64,000 nt of DNA, from NCBI GenBank assembly GCA_951230915.1, contig OX579636.1, positions 43,899,912-43,963,911 on the forward strand, read 5' to 3'. Within the stretch, counting starts at the first letter, position 1, and every line of letters starts with the position of its first letter. A program made the position numbers and the translations under genes. The DNA comes from Antitrichia curtipendula. Lineage: Eukaryota; Streptophyta; Bryopsida; Hypnales; Leucodontaceae. A model generated the notes under the pieces. That model was not told the DNA's origin. It ran no database searches and saw only the letters and a program-made list of their open reading frames with translations. Below, piece after piece: positions 24,330-37,446 of the stretch.

Positions 24330-25140
24330 CATATGGAAGCCAGCCTTTAAAAGCAAGTTAACTCCACAAACTCCCGGAACTACCATTTTTATTGCAAAGT
24401 GCAAAAAAAATTTAAAATTATTTTCTTTGCATATCTAACCGTAGGATCTTACAATAGACTAGTATAAGAATTTGTGGAAGAAATTTCAAAAACTTTGAAG
24501 ATATTGACGAGGGCATACATCTAGGTTTTTTACACCGGGCTTACTTGACTAGATTTAAAGGCTTTTAATCTTTTTAGCTTAATATCTTTGCACTACACAT
24601 TTTAATTTTCTAATTTTTAATGTTAAAGAATTGAGTTGAAATCCATAAAAAAAATTAGTTATTTTTAAACTTAATTTTCATTCTTTAAAAAGATGTCAAG
24701 TAGAAGTAGGTACCGTAGATTGTCAAGGAAAAACTAAATTGTTAATAGCTCTAGAATTAAAAATCACTTATCCCAACAATGAGATTGTTCTACCAAGCTA
24801 ATTAAGCCTTGATGAACTTCTTTTCTTGAAAAAATGTGAAAGTTGCATTAAAAAATGAATCCTATATGTTATTTTTTCAAGAAGATGCTTAGATTGCTCC
24901 AAAAGCAAGATTGTCCGATCCACAACTTTCTCATCACTAACCCAAATAGCATGAATCAAATCTTTTCATGTAGACAAAAATTAATTTCTACAAAATACAA
25001 AATTTTGAAAACCTTATTTTGACTTTCTTTATTTTTTTGTGTAGCCCAATGAACTCCATTTGGAGCTTAAGGTGGCATAATTTTTGCTCTCAAGCACCAA
25101 TTGTTATAAAAATTATATTCCTAGAAAGCTAAATAAATGT
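24330..25140 (+). repeat. Dispersed repeat R4, copy 1
   Basis: This segment matches the reverse complement of 57670-58420 over roughly 750 bases, with colinear blocks: GTAAGATCCTAC/GGTTAGATATG, AACAATCTCA..GTTGGGAT, AACTTTCTCATYACTA and AATTGGTGC. The copies are diverged and have indels. No coding frame survives, so it looks like an old transposon relic. Confidence 0.65.
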
Positions 25141-26822
25141 GTTTTTCTAGTAGTCACTAGTCACCCTTTTTGCACCTCTTCAACAACTTTATGGCTAGCT
25201 AATATTCTTCAACTCTTATTTCAACTACTTCTTTGCCCGGGGAGTTCATTTAGAGTATCCGTTGGAAACCACATGTGAACAAAACTTTGGAACCCCTATA
25301 TACTTTTTGAATTTTATATTAAATATATATATATATGAATAGATTTTCTTACTTTGAACGTTTATGTTTTGAATTATTGATATTTGTATTTGTTAATAAT
25401 AATTAGTTACAAATTTTTGAAGTAAAAAGATACATTGTAGAACTGAAAAATAACTTTCACACCTCTATATTACATAAGAAAAAATTGTCTAAAAAATGAA
25501 CAAAAAAATCCTAAAAATAACTCTCTATTGAAAGCTCATTTTGAATTGAGTATTGATTCAATGGTCATCTAAATGTGTTCTCTATAATTATTTGAGTAGA
25601 AAAACATGCCATTTTAGTTCATTTTCAACCTCTTCTAGAAATCATTTCATATTTTATTTGAATTTTGAAAATTTTGGCAATAGAAATCTATAATCATTAT
25701 TAAACAATGCTCAAAATTTTAGGTTGAAATTATAGTTTATTTGAAACCACTTGTTCGCACGTGGTTTGTTGTAGTAGAACTAAGTGCACCCCCGAGGGTG
25801 CAACCTGAACGACATTCCTAAATTTAATGAAGAAACTCAAAGACAAGATTGACATCATCTACAAATCAACTTTAATAGGAGCCCTACATAACACTACTCA
25901 CACTCTCATCCACCTTTTCTTGTCCTATCCACATACCTCAATGCAAATGTGAACAACATCTCCATTAAAAAAAACTATAATATTGCTACACCACAACAAT
26001 ACCTTGTTCTACCATGACAAACCAAACATTCTCTATCCACTTGTACTTCACACTATTCATGTATGAAGGAGCATTCAAAAGCAAGCCATCTAAACAACCC
26101 CTACTCTGCGCCCCCTACTTTCAAAATTACAAAAGAATCATAAGAAAATCTGACACACATGGATATTTGGAGTTACTACAAATCATACACAAGCATCTCA
26201 CCAATAACCTTAAAATCTCAAAGCAATAGGAAAGAAGAAAAGATGTATATATCTGTACTTCAATACAAACAATCCAAGGCAGTTGTTACCTTGCAAGTGA
26301 GAAGTTTTCAGATGTCCGTCACTACTCCGGTATGTCTTTATACAAGATTAACAGCCAAACATCCAATTTGTACCAACACAAAGAAAGCATGAGCTTCCAA
26401 ATTGACATACATGTCTCAAGTTGAGAAGACAAGTCTACAAAAGAGATACATTTTTATGGTTTTTGAATATTTGCCATGGAAGCACCCAAATCGAAGAACG
26501 CAACAATTCTACAACTTACAATAAAAGCAAGAAAGAAATGCAAATTAAAGGCCCAACTTCCACTACAAGGCTAGAAAATGGACACTGTCAAGCAACCCAT
26601 TCTAGCTACAAAATCAAATGCAAAAGAGATGAGGTCGAAGAAGGATCTCTCCCAAACCCTTTGCCGCTTGTGGCCCATTGATTGACATTTTAATGGAAGG
26701 TGAAGATGCCACATTGATCCACTTATTCTACTCTAAATAGTGAATTTAAGTTGCCTTAACACTTAAGTTGCCGTACACCACTCCTAGAAAATGTCTCGTT
26801 CAATCGGCGGGAAGCTTCTGCG

Positions 26823-27007
26823 CCGTAATGCCCGATTACGTGGGCAAATCCGCATAATCGGGGATTACGGATTTTCATCCGGATCATCATTTTCATCCCA
26901 TTTTCATCACGATTTCGTCGTGATTTATGTCAGGCAATACCCTTATCGTTGGGCATTGTGCCAAATAATCGGCCCTCCTCGTCGGCCAATTATTTGGCAC
27001 AATGCCC
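26823..27007. repeat. Cluster of three hairpins
   Basis: Three inverted repeats follow each other. The first pairs 26823-26840 with 26853-26870 (18-bp arms, two mismatches). The second is ATCACGA/TCGTGAT near 26908-26926. The third pairs 26951-26974 with 26984-27007 (24-bp arms, one mismatch, nine-base loop). The block is GC-richer than its surroundings and ends about 30 bases before a MITE. It may be a decayed foldback element or a structured transcript. Confidence 0.7.
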
Positions 27008-27034
27008 TCCTCTGCGGGCATTGCCCTATACTTA

Positions 27035-27492
27035 GAGCATCTCTACCAAGGCACGCCATACTACCCCGGCAAAGGATTTGGTGTGCCCATAAGCCTTTTA
27101 GTATCCCACTAGTTGCAGATTTTTCAATTTGTCAGCCTAGGTTGCAGCAAAAATTAATCAGAATATGTCAAGTTGTCATGCCTTCACCATTTGACTTTAG
27201 CCACTGTATTGACAAAAGAAAATGATTTGGACCCGTAATCCATGGAGAAGCCTGGTTGGGCATTGAATGGAGATTGAAGGTTTGTCAAAGATGTATACAA
27301 AGGAGTGACGCATAGAATTTCCTCGCGTGGCTCAGAGCATTTCCGCCTTAGAAACTGGGTTCTAGAGTGTTGTTGGAAAGTTCCAACGCATGATGGTGGG
27401 AGATAAAAAATAATGGCGGAGCCTCTGCAAAAAAATTGACACGCCAAACTATCTTTGGCGTGCCCATTTTCAACGGAACGGTGGAGATGCTC
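27035..27492. mobile_element. PIF/Harbinger-like MITE, family A, copy 1
   Basis: The element is 458 bp with terminal inverted repeats GAGCATCTCTACC (left) and GGTGGAGATGCTC (right), one mismatch in 13. It is flanked on both sides by the trinucleotide TTA (27032-27034 and 27493-27495), the target duplication typical of PIF/Harbinger and Tourist elements. Subterminal GGCACGCC and TTTGGCGTG motifs are inverted copies. It has no transposase ORF, so it is non-autonomous. Confidence 0.85.
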
Positions 27493-29134
27493 TTATCCCA
27501 CAAAAGTTATTGTACTAGCCATCAAAGTCAACACATCTTCATACAAATATCTCTTTTCTGCACACGTGGAGGTTCATAAGTTGCAAATACAAAAATAATC
27601 TAATTCAGAAGTAGTACATTTTTGTATAATAATAATAATAATTTATATAGTATCAAATGACGAGAAATTAGTGTGGGGCAACCTAATTTCACTATTTAGT
27701 GTACTTTCATTGTATCAACGTTTCTCAGAGAGAATTTTTAATTCCAAAAGATGATTCCTGACTAAGGTAGGGGGCTCAAAATGCAACCCTTTAAGAGTTG
27801 TTGGGTCTTTTTGATGGTTTTTAGATGCCCAAAAAATATTTTTCCTCATTATCCACTTAAAGAAAAATTGATGCAAAATCTAATACAAATCCTTTTGTAT
27901 TTTTTGGAGCATTTATGAATTATTTATGAATTTTCAAAGAATTCTACCATAGGTACCTATTTGTGATTATAGGCCTTACAAAATTCATACATGTACAGTC
28001 TAAATAAAAGATATAACTTGACCAAAAACAAACATTGCGGCATTCAAAAAGTAGTACACAACGTTCCAAAATGCGACCCTTACTAAACTTAAATAAACTC
28101 TACATTCTTTTAATTTTTGTAAGAAGGCAAACGGGCAATCAATTCCCATTTAGAAAAATTAAGTAGATACACCTTGGCTTTGAAATGGACCTTCTTTGGC
28201 TCTTATTCCATCCATTGACAACCCTTAATTATGCTCTCACATTGTTGGCAATCCATTTTAGAACCATTTACTCTCCATTTCAGAGCTCCTTGCAAGACTG
28301 TTTGAAGACGAGGGTCGCTTTTTGAGCCATCTATCTTATCCAAAAGGATGTCTACTACGGTTCAAGATATAGGGTTTTGTAAATCTAATGGTATAGCTTC
28401 CTAAAATCTATAGCATTCAAACTAAACTTGCATAAAGTTCCTTTGGATATCATAACTCGCAGCATCCATTCACGGTAATATCAGCCTTCGATGTCGGACA
28501 CTCATAAATTTCCAAATTCTATTTCACATGAAGACCATCCTTGCACCAAAACATTAACCCTTCAGGGACATTTCATTTCCGGGCTTGGTCCAACTTTGTA
28601 AGATTTCTACATTAAAATATATATTTCAAAAATTTGATTTTTTTTTGCACGTAGTAATATACGTCTAAAACTTAATTTCAATTTTTTATATTTCAAAACA
28701 TCGAATTGAATTTTGTATATTTTTTAAAAGAAATTTTGGTGTAAAAATTATAGTAAGTACAAAAATGATTAAAATAGTATGCATTTTTTTAAAATGGAAA
28801 TAATAGTGAAAAACATCATGGTGAAATTGGTGTACTTCTTGAGCTCACACCAAGAGATGCTCGATAGAAATAGTCCAATAGTGATGTATTTTTGAGCTTT
28901 CAAGATGCTATCTTGAAAGTGTCGCCAAAAATTATAATTTTAATAGTTCTAAAAAAATTCAAATGGAATAAAAAATAGATTGTTGGAGCTACATTTTCTT
29001 AGTTAAACTTAAAAACATTTAAAATCAAGAATTATGTGAAAATTCAAGTTTTAACTTTCAAAATGCTCGAGGGGCTTGCATTATCCTTTAAAGGTCATCC
29101 CTGACCTATCAATGATTAAGGTGGGTATCCCCAA

Positions 29135-29380
29135 AACCACTACTTTTAGCAATTGGTGCCTAGTTATTACTATTACACTAGTTAAATTTTCATATTTTCT
29201 TGTTGGCAAATGAAAAGAGGTTCCAACACATCAAATAATGTGACGTATGGATATTGTATGCTAAAGTTAGGATGGAACAAAGTTTGGTCCTAAAATAATT
29301 TCTTCGACATAGGTACATAATTGATTTTAGAAATGTACATAGAATAAAGATGGCAGTTTAGAGGTAGTGGCACATTTTGG
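29135..29380 (+). repeat. Dispersed repeat R5, copy 1
   Basis: About 250 bases are directly repeated at 51510-51765, sharing blocks such as AGGTTCCAACACA, TTTTCATATTTT and GATGTACATAGA/AATGTACATAGA in the same order. Both copies are AT-rich and non-coding. Confidence 0.65.
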
Positions 29381-31313
29381 GTTGCAAGGGAATCAAAACG
29401 CAACCTCTAACCAATCAAAGGCAGAGAATTCAACCCACAACTATACAAAAACTACTATTAACAAAAAATATGTTGAGAATTTCCAGGACTTGAATCATAG
29501 GACATTGTCAGAATTCAAAGGACGTCAATGGACATCATTGCATCCATGTTGCTTGGAAAATAATTAAAATTACTTCTACTGGAGCAGTTCTCAAAAGGAC
29601 CAAAACTTGTTGATTTCACCACTTGTTTTCAAAATGCATTGCTTCACCGTTGACTTCCAATCTTTCACGCCTAGTGGGGTTTAGTAGAGCATGTAGTATC
29701 TTCACGATCTTTTGAAAATAGGAGCTACTCACGTACTAATCTAGCCATTTTTAGGAAACCACGGATTTATTTCAAGACAGAGGGAGTATTATAAAATGCA
29801 ACTTAGAAGAATACTTTCAAAAAGATTTTTCAACAAAGTTGTAAAATTTAATTCATAGATCACATTCTTACCTTTAGATCTACTACTACACTAATCCATG
29901 TTTATTTATAAAATAATTTAACTAAAAATTGAAAATTCTTTCTAAAATTAATTACAAATTGCATATTTGTAATTCTTACAAATTAAAAAAATTTAATTTT
30001 ACAATATTAATTTTTAGTTATAAAGATTTTAAAATTTTACTTGTTATTATGGATTCATTATGGATTCATTATAGATTCAAGTTATTTGGAGGATATTTAT
30101 TGAATTGAAAAAGTTATTTTTTGCAATGAAATGCATTAAAATATCTAAAAAAAACTTTTTAAAACTATAATGTAGAAATCTAACAATAGAAGGAACATTC
30201 AAGCATTTAGGGGACCAAAACATTCAATATTTTGTGTGTATGGGACATGTTTGTGTTCTTCCGTTGTTCAAATTGTATACTCCGTGTGGTTCATAAGACT
30301 GAACATCAAGAATATGACAATTGAGACCTACTCTAAAGATATCTAATCATTGTAATCATGTATCCCCATTCTCTTATAAAATTTGTATAGTATGAGTATC
30401 CTTTCCTTGAATTCCCACTACTTTTAATTTTGTTTTATATATTTTTTATTTAAATTTAATTCTAATTGCTACATAAGTGCTCTGCATCCTATGCATGAGA
30501 TAATTTTAAAACCCTAACATTTGTTGACTATGTTTTATAAAATGACGTTTAAAAACTATTAGGTCTACTGCAATGATAAATGTAAAAGTTAGAAGAAGGT
30601 ACAATCAAAATTCTAAAACATTGACCACTTTAATTGCAAGATAATAGAGTTTGAAGAAGGGGGGAATTTTGTCCTTCCAAATATATATTTCTTCATTTAG
30701 GGTATTGTAACTTAAATTTTTTCCAAGGTCATGTAGGAAAAATAATCAATATAGTCCCACAAAGCCAATACATTACATATTGAATCCCTAAAGGCCAAAG
30801 ATTTTGGGGCAAAATACAAATATGTTATAACATATGAGTTCTATAATTTTTTTCAAGTTTGCATCAAGGAAACAAAGTTAAGCATCTAAAGTAGAAAATA
30901 TCTATACCATAAAAGTTTCAAAACTATTTATAGATTTGCTTGAAATAAATTCTGAAGTTTTTTCCTTAAAAAATTCACTATAAATGCAATTTTTATCTTT
31001 AGCATTTTGGATTTATTTATCATTGGTCATAAAATCAATCAAGCCTGTGTCTGTTCCATAAGGACCCATATGCAAGTTTCGTCTTGCCGTTAATTGGACG
31101 ATATGCACTGTGCTGACGAGTTTTCGTTCATCCTAAGAGCTGATCTTCTGTTCATCCATGATGCCCTAGAAACGGACTTCGGGCTTGGGTGTTCAACACT
31201 CTGCTGGATATGTGTTTGATTGTGGACGACTGATTGCGGTCAATTGGAACGGTGAAACTTCTCGATTTTCATTTTTTGCTGCAGAATTTGCACCGCTTGT
31301 ACAGCCGGCTAAG

Positions 31314-34300
31314 ATGGTGCTCGAGGTGGGTAATCGATTAAGCTACTTGTCGTCGTCTTTGGTTTTGCGAGATGATTGTAGCGATGTTTTCTGGCAGGGT
31401 CGGTATGAAGGATTGTGTTCCGCGGATGTCAGAGGAATCGGAGCGTACGAGGTGTTCTAGGACCTTTGGAGGATGATGATTGTGAACTCCTGTGGTGTTT
31501 GTTGCGTTGATTTTTATATAACTATGGGAAGAAGCATATTAGGGTATTCATGTGTGATTAGGGTTTGTTGGTAGTTTTCCGCACTTTGATTCTTGATTTG
31601 TTTCTGAGGGCGAGTTCACGGATTGAGTCGCAGGGACACCTTACTAAGGTCCGCTAGCGTAATTGCTGTATCGGATTAGCTGCGATCCCGTTTTGTAAAA
31701 TTTGAGGATTCTGAAAGTGTTAGGGTGCTTGTTCAGGCGACTATGGTCTGCATGGACAACTCGGAGTGGATGCGGAATGGCGATTATTCGCCAACCAGGT
31801 TTCAAGCACAGGCTGATGCTGTGAACCTGATATGTGGCGCTAAGACTCAGGTAATGTGGCAGCACGAACATACAATGGCGCGGAAGTTGGTTTTGATGTT
31901 AGTTAGAGAAAAATATTAAGTTAGCCTGGAATGATGTAAAGAGGCATGCGTTGGGAAATCATTACTGCTCTGTGCCAATCGTGGTATACACGTCCATCTA
32001 AGTACATCTATCAGTAAATCGAAGACCTAGTGAACGCCGGAAGATGTCACGGTAGATGTCATTTACTGGAGGTCAAAGGATGTTTCTAGGTTGCTGAGGA
32101 TCTGTTACAGAGTGCGATGTCGCGGTATGCGGCATCATTACACTCTCTATGAACGATGAATGATGTCCCCTTAAATCACTGTTGAACGTAAAATTTGTGT
32201 TTTTGCAGTCGAATCCAGAGAATACCGTGGGTGTACTAACAATGGCCGGAAAAGGCCCACGGGTTCTCATTACACCAACCAATGACCTTGGGAAGATCCT
32301 TCAAGCTCTTCATGGTATGCCATCTCTATCATATAGCGTCTGTGGCAGTCGTAGTTCTTTACTCCGTTCTCCAGATCTCGTCTTGCAGTCATTCCTGCAT
32401 TTTGTTGTTGGACTTTGGGGATCTTCTCTTTATTTTTAATGCAACTTTATGCACGTCATTCAGTAACAAAACCTGCGGATTTTTCTCAGGTTTGGAAGTT
32501 GGAGGTGAGATGAGTATGACCTCTGGGGTTCAGGTTGCCCAGCTGGCACTGAAGCATCGCCAAAACAAGCATCAACGACAAAGAATTGTGCTTTTTGCTG
32601 GCAGGTAAGAGTGACATTGAGAGTGCAAAAAGCTTTAGTGAATTGACTGCACTGCTTGGGGCAGGTCCTTGACGTTTTATTGTGTTAAGGCACTGCAGTT
32701 ATCTATTGTGGTGGATTAATTGTGTGATTCGGTTATATCAGAAAATGAGGCGTTCTCTTACTCCCACTTTCATCGCTTTTGTGTGTTCCTGAACACTTTC
32801 TTGTCTGCAGTCCCGTTCTGGCAGAGAAGAAGGCGTTGGAGGGAATGGGGAAGAAGTTGAAGAAGAACAATGTGGCTCTGGACATCGTAAGTTTCGGTGA
32901 AGATGATGGTGAGAAAAACGAAAAACTTGAGGCATTGTTGAATGCAGTCAACAGCAATGACAATAGCCATTTTGTGCACATCCCTGGAGGAGAGAGAGTC
33001 CTCTCTGACGTGTTGATCAGGTAAGGGTGGGCTGGTCCCTTCCAGCTTTTCCTCTTGTGGGGGTCGAACTATAATGTGGGCAGCATAGTCTGCAATGTTA
33101 ATGCCGAATTTTGTTACCTCTGCAAATTGAAGTTCTTCAAATTTTTTTCGTCCCCACGCAGTTCTTCTATCTTCACTGGCGACGGAGAAGGCGGAAGTGG
33201 GTTTGCGGCAGCTGCTGCCGCATCTGCGGCTGCTGCTGCCGTTGGCGGTGGTGGTGGTGGAGCATACGACTTCGGCGTGGATCCAAATCTGGACCCCGAG
33301 CTGGCACTTGCTCTACGTGTTTCTATGGAGGAGGAACGAGCACGGCAAGAAGCTGCCATGAAGCGATCCGCCGAAGATTCTACAGCCAAGGGACAACAAG
33401 CTGGGGAGAGTTCTGTATCTGCTGATGTGGCCATGTCAGATGCTGCTCCCGTGGAGATCACAGACAAGAGTAGCGACATGATGATTGTAAGTCTCAGTTT
33501 TTATCATGTGATGTTCTGTCCAGGATATACTGTCTACTTCTAAATGACGATTTATGGCATTCCTGCTCCTTTATGTGCTTGTGTGACGAGTTTCAATATC
33601 TAGTTGTTGCATCCTTATAGAAGTCTCTTTCATAGCATGAGGTACGCCTTATAGCTCAACTCTTAGTGGGCTTAATCTGTGCGCTGGTTATCACAGGATG
33701 ATGATACTGCACTCTTGGAGCAGGCTCTGGCTATGTCCATGGCCGAGGCTGCTCAGGCGGCAGCAGCCGCAGGAGGGGGCCCTGCTGCTGCTGATATTTC
33801 TATGGCCGAATCTGGTGGAGACGATCAAGACCTTGCATATGGTAGGACATCGTGTGACTATGCCTGGAGTATTCTGCTCCTCACGTAGCAGTTTCTACCT
33901 TTCTATTTTGTGTGTGGATATGGAGGGGGAGAGGAGATTCTCGATCGCTGTGTCCTCACGTGCCTGAACTCAATCTATCGCTGTGATGCCCTTTGGAATG
34001 CAGCTCTACAGATGTCAATGCAAGAGGCCGCTGCAGCAGCTTCTGCTGCACAGGGCAGTGCTGATGTGAACCAGGTTCTGGGTGATCAGAGCTTCGTCTC
34101 CTCTGTGCTATCATCGGTAAGGACTACACATGCCAAAGCGAATCTGAATCACATTGTTTACATAATGTTATGAGGGAACGTCTGTTATCAAGAAAAATTC
34201 CTGTTTCTATCCACTCATACTAATACTAGCATGGCCAATAGTATAACATAACACTAGCACAACACTAGCATGGCCAATAGTATTGGGCTGGCAGTCATTG

Positions 34301-34746
34301 TGTCTACCTTCAAGTACGACATGCCTCTGTTCTGCTTGCACTAGTTTGTACTCAAATGTGATTTAGTCAAACCATTTACAAATTTGCATTGCCTTTTATT
34401 GACAGCTCCCTGGAGTGGATCCAAACGATCCTTCGGTGCGGGATGTCTTGGCTTCTCTTCAGGCAGAAGAAGAGGTGAATTGTTTTCAACATCTTTGGGA
34501 AGTTTTTTTTTAATTTTTCTCAGTCCAGGAAATTATTGTGAGATTTTCATGGTGCGAGTTCCGCTCACTTATTCATTTTCAATCTCTTTGCTTGCACTTG
34601 ACTCAATAGGACCAATCTCAAATTTCATGTGTTCAGTTGGATTTAGCCTGCTATTCCATTCAAGCTTCTCCTCTAACCACGTTGTTGCGGGGTCTGGTCT
34701 CCAGGAAAAGAATGAAGATCAAGCAGCCAAAGACAAAAGCAAATGA
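31314..34746 (+). CDS. RPN10: 26S proteasome ubiquitin-receptor subunit RPN10 (PSMD4/S5a), ten exons
   Basis: Exons: 31314-31325, 31737-31850, 32209-32314, 32490-32604, 32811-33020, 33162-33486, 33697-33841, 34004-34116, 34406-34474, 34705-34746, giving 416 aa with every phase closed. The tiny first exon encodes only MVLE and continues with [20 protein letters not shown], the start of the VWA domain (to about residue 190) that docks RPN10 at the base-lid junction. An Ala/Gly-rich linker follows, then three ubiquitin-interacting motifs: [24 protein letters not shown] and [10 protein letters not shown] conserved [18 protein letters not shown] segment comes next, then a charged tail. The protein binds polyubiquitin chains and delivers substrates to the 26S proteasome in cytosol and nucleus. 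The extended Ala/Gly linker makes it longer than the Arabidopsis protein (about 386 aa). Confidence 0.97.
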
Positions 34747-35580
34747 AAGGAGCGCCAAGATTCCCTGTAGTAGTGAACCCCAGTCATGAGTGGCACAGGA
34801 TTTTTTCTTGTAGGTATTTCATGAATTAGTTGCACTCTCAAGGTCCTGCTTATTCTCTATGAGCAGCGTCCATTCTGAGATGCTTTTGTAAGTACACAAC
34901 AGATTTCCGATGACCGTCTGCTGCCATTCTAATGAACTGTCAACTTGACAAAGTTAAGGTAACATTCAGACTCGTGACCTGGATATTTCCTTTGGAATTT
35001 CTGACGAGGAAGCGAACAACTCGAATTTCCGGTCGCTTGAAGCTCTTAAACGTCCAGGCCCTCTCAAATGGTCATCCTTACTCTGTATGCAGTTAATATT
35101 CAGGCTTTGGTGTTTTTGCCGAACGATCACAACCAAATCAGAACAATCTGGTCAATAAAGTCCGTGCTAGAAAGTGGGGTCCCAGTCTGATTTGAGTTGG
35201 AAGTTGAGATTTCGAATTGGCTCAGACCCAGAAATAATCTCACGTGACGTATCTATGCCCATCTGGCTTCCAACGTGGCCATTTTGAAATATCCGCCTTC
35301 ACACAACACAGACAAGAGTTGGGAGAACCTCGCAGGGGAAAAAAGGTGTCAAGGCCAAGGTGAGTTTGGATTTTACGATGCCACATTTTCTTGCACGCTC
35401 TTTGCCATTTGCATTAAAAAAAAGAAAGAATAGGGCCTCAAGAAGGTTTCTAGATGTAGACTAGCTATGCAAATTAAAATTAAAAACATTTTTTTTCTGG
35501 AAACAAAAATTATTTCAATTCTGAGGTGCCACATCATATTGCAATTTTTTTAATTAAAATTATTTTTGTCATTTGCAAGC

Positions 35581-35748
35581 ATGGCATCTAAATTAAGTGT
35601 GAAGCAAATTATATACATTAATATTGGTTGTGGAGTAGCATTTGTGGTCTTAGTTCTACTCTTGATTGCTTTTATTGCCAAGAGGTTGAAGTGGGAGTAT
35701 GTAACCAAGTGTAGGTCTCAAATATCTTGGCATGCAACAATAGCTTGA
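35581..35748 (+). CDS. Possible small single-pass membrane protein (55 aa)
   Basis: An ATG preceded by an acceptor-like TTTGCAAG opens a 55-aa frame, MASKLSVKQIIYINIGCG, followed by a strongly hydrophobic stretch (VAFVVLVLLLIAFIA) and a basic flank (KRLKW). This is the composition of a single transmembrane helix with positive-inside topology. I do not recognise a family. A donor-like TAT|GTAACC lies within it, so it may be one exon of a longer gene. The AT-rich codons could also make it a chance ORF. Confidence 0.25.
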   Translation: MASKLSVKQIIYINIGCGVAFVVLVLLLIAFIAKRLKWEYVTKCRSQISWHATIA

Positions 35749-37336
35749 CAAATTTCTGTAATGACCTTGTTCAAAAGGTCTCAAGTATTAAGAGAAAGAC
35801 AAAGATTCGATTGAAATGCATGACCACTCTGACTTACATGTGACAGAGTTTGTATTGTTTCCAGCTTGAGCACAAGTAAGGTGGATTGAGCTTTCTTTCT
35901 GTTCACCAGTCTTATTTGATTGGTAGACCAAATTAAATGTCTAGATTATATAATTAGGACTTAGCCCTTGGAATTGGGAACCCTCTCCCCAATCCCCTTT
36001 GTAGTAAATCAAGTTATTTTCTTACTTCCAATAACATCTTTGAGTTTTTCAATCTTATATGCCATTATTTGCAATAACCAATGGCAAGAATTGACAAGGG
36101 CTGTCATTGGATTTCTCAATGTATGATGCCCAATTTGGTTGATATTGGCTTTCTTAATGTATGCCTATTGTAAATTTGAAAGAAAAAAATTTGAGCGCCT
36201 AAACATTTCAACATCAAAAGTTCATAGTAGATCCGTTGGGGCTTCAAGTTTTTAATTTTAAGCTCTAAAAGCAAAAAAACAATTTGATCTGAAAAAGTAG
36301 TTCATTGTGCAATACAAAAGACATCACAATAAGTCAAAATGAATTTTGTAAAATAAATTGTCATAAAAATAAATTTTCTCAATTTTGTGCACCATGATTT
36401 GGAATTATTTTATCTTTTATCAATTTTTTTTAGGCCTTTGCATGTTGGTATACATTATTTCAGATTATTTTGCAAAAAATTGAAGGAAGTTGACATTTAT
36501 TGAATTATTCCAAAATTAAGTTATGAAGAAAAAAGTGAAACAAATGTTTGAAAATACAATCCTATGACAAGGTTGACAAGTATGAACTATATAACATTAT
36601 TTATGTTTAGGCAAAGCCTTCCATATCATTGCTTACAAGACCTCCATTCATCCTAGAGATAAAACATTATGACTTTCCAAAATATACTTCAGGGAGAATT
36701 TCTTTTTAAGACTAAATTTGAATGAGCTTTGGAACAATGACAAAGGAGGCATCTTACATCCTCTATTTTAGGAAATTCCAAAAGAAACCCTTCAACATTG
36801 GTTAAATAACTTTGTTATAGAGTCTTCTCTTTGAAATAAGAATGTAAACCAATGATAACATTACTTTTAAAGAGAAGCTTTATACAACATAATGTTGGCT
36901 TTGTTGGTAAGATATTTGTGGCTATCTACAATGATTTGTCTTATATGTGAAGGATCTAAACTAGTGTCAATGATTAAAATAATGTTAACAAACAGTTTTT
37001 GGATAGAAAGTAATACAAAGTACAATACAATAACATTTCCACTTGCACTAATTTCAAATAGTGTGACTCTCAGAAAATAATGTCGCACTATTTTTGTTGT
37101 AAAAGGCATAGCAAGAAGCACTTGAACTATTTGATAATAAACTGCTTTTCTGAAATAAAAATTGGCCATTGCTCACAGCAGGAGAGGGTTGGTAGAGCAC
37201 AAATAAATTGGCTCAACATAAATATCCAACACCCACAGTTACACGTGGAAAGAAACAATGTAGAAGTGTGCACAACATCAACCACCAATAACAGGATACC
37301 ACTCAGTGAAATAGGGTTTACCATATCATGAACATT

Positions 37337-37446
37337 CAGTGCCATGGATATCTCTCATGCAAGATGATAGGGTTGTATTAATGGGAAGTAACAGTGCCAT
37401 GGATATCTCTCATGCAAGATGATAGGGTTATATTAATGGGAAGTAA
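37337..37446. repeat. Two tandem copies of a 55-bp unit
   Basis: Copies at 37337-37391 and 37392-37446 are almost identical (both contain GCCATGGATATCTCTCATGC; one G/A difference in GGGTTRTATTAATGG). They sit about 35 bases past the stop of the minus-strand methyltransferase gene, so they are probably in its 3' UTR. The near-identity suggests a recent duplication. Confidence 0.9.

Larger units (their letters stand above)
23104..31313. other. Gene-free, AT-rich repeat region
   Basis: About 8.2 kb without a supportable gene. It contains the tandem duplication after the subtilase and a repeat near 24330-25140 with an inverted partner at 57670-58420. It also holds a hairpin cluster at 26823-27007, a Harbinger-like MITE at 27035-27492, and repeat units at 27740-28340 and 29135-29380 that recur later in the window. 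Simple repeats include (TA)n near 25325 and (TAA)n near 27630. The last few hundred bases precede RPN10. Confidence 0.65.

Noticed and set aside
25782..25802. Short palindrome TGCACCC/GGGTGCA
   Set aside because: Seven-base arms are expected by chance in 64 kb and nothing nearby gives it context.
28854..28876. AGAGATGCTC as another Harbinger end
   Set aside because: No matching inverted end or TTA/TAA duplication was found within a plausible distance.
33111..33479. Plus and minus frames over the RPN10 Ala/Gly linker
   Set aside because: GC-rich triplet repeats keep all frames open; the peptides are poly-Cys/Trp or poly-Ser artefacts.
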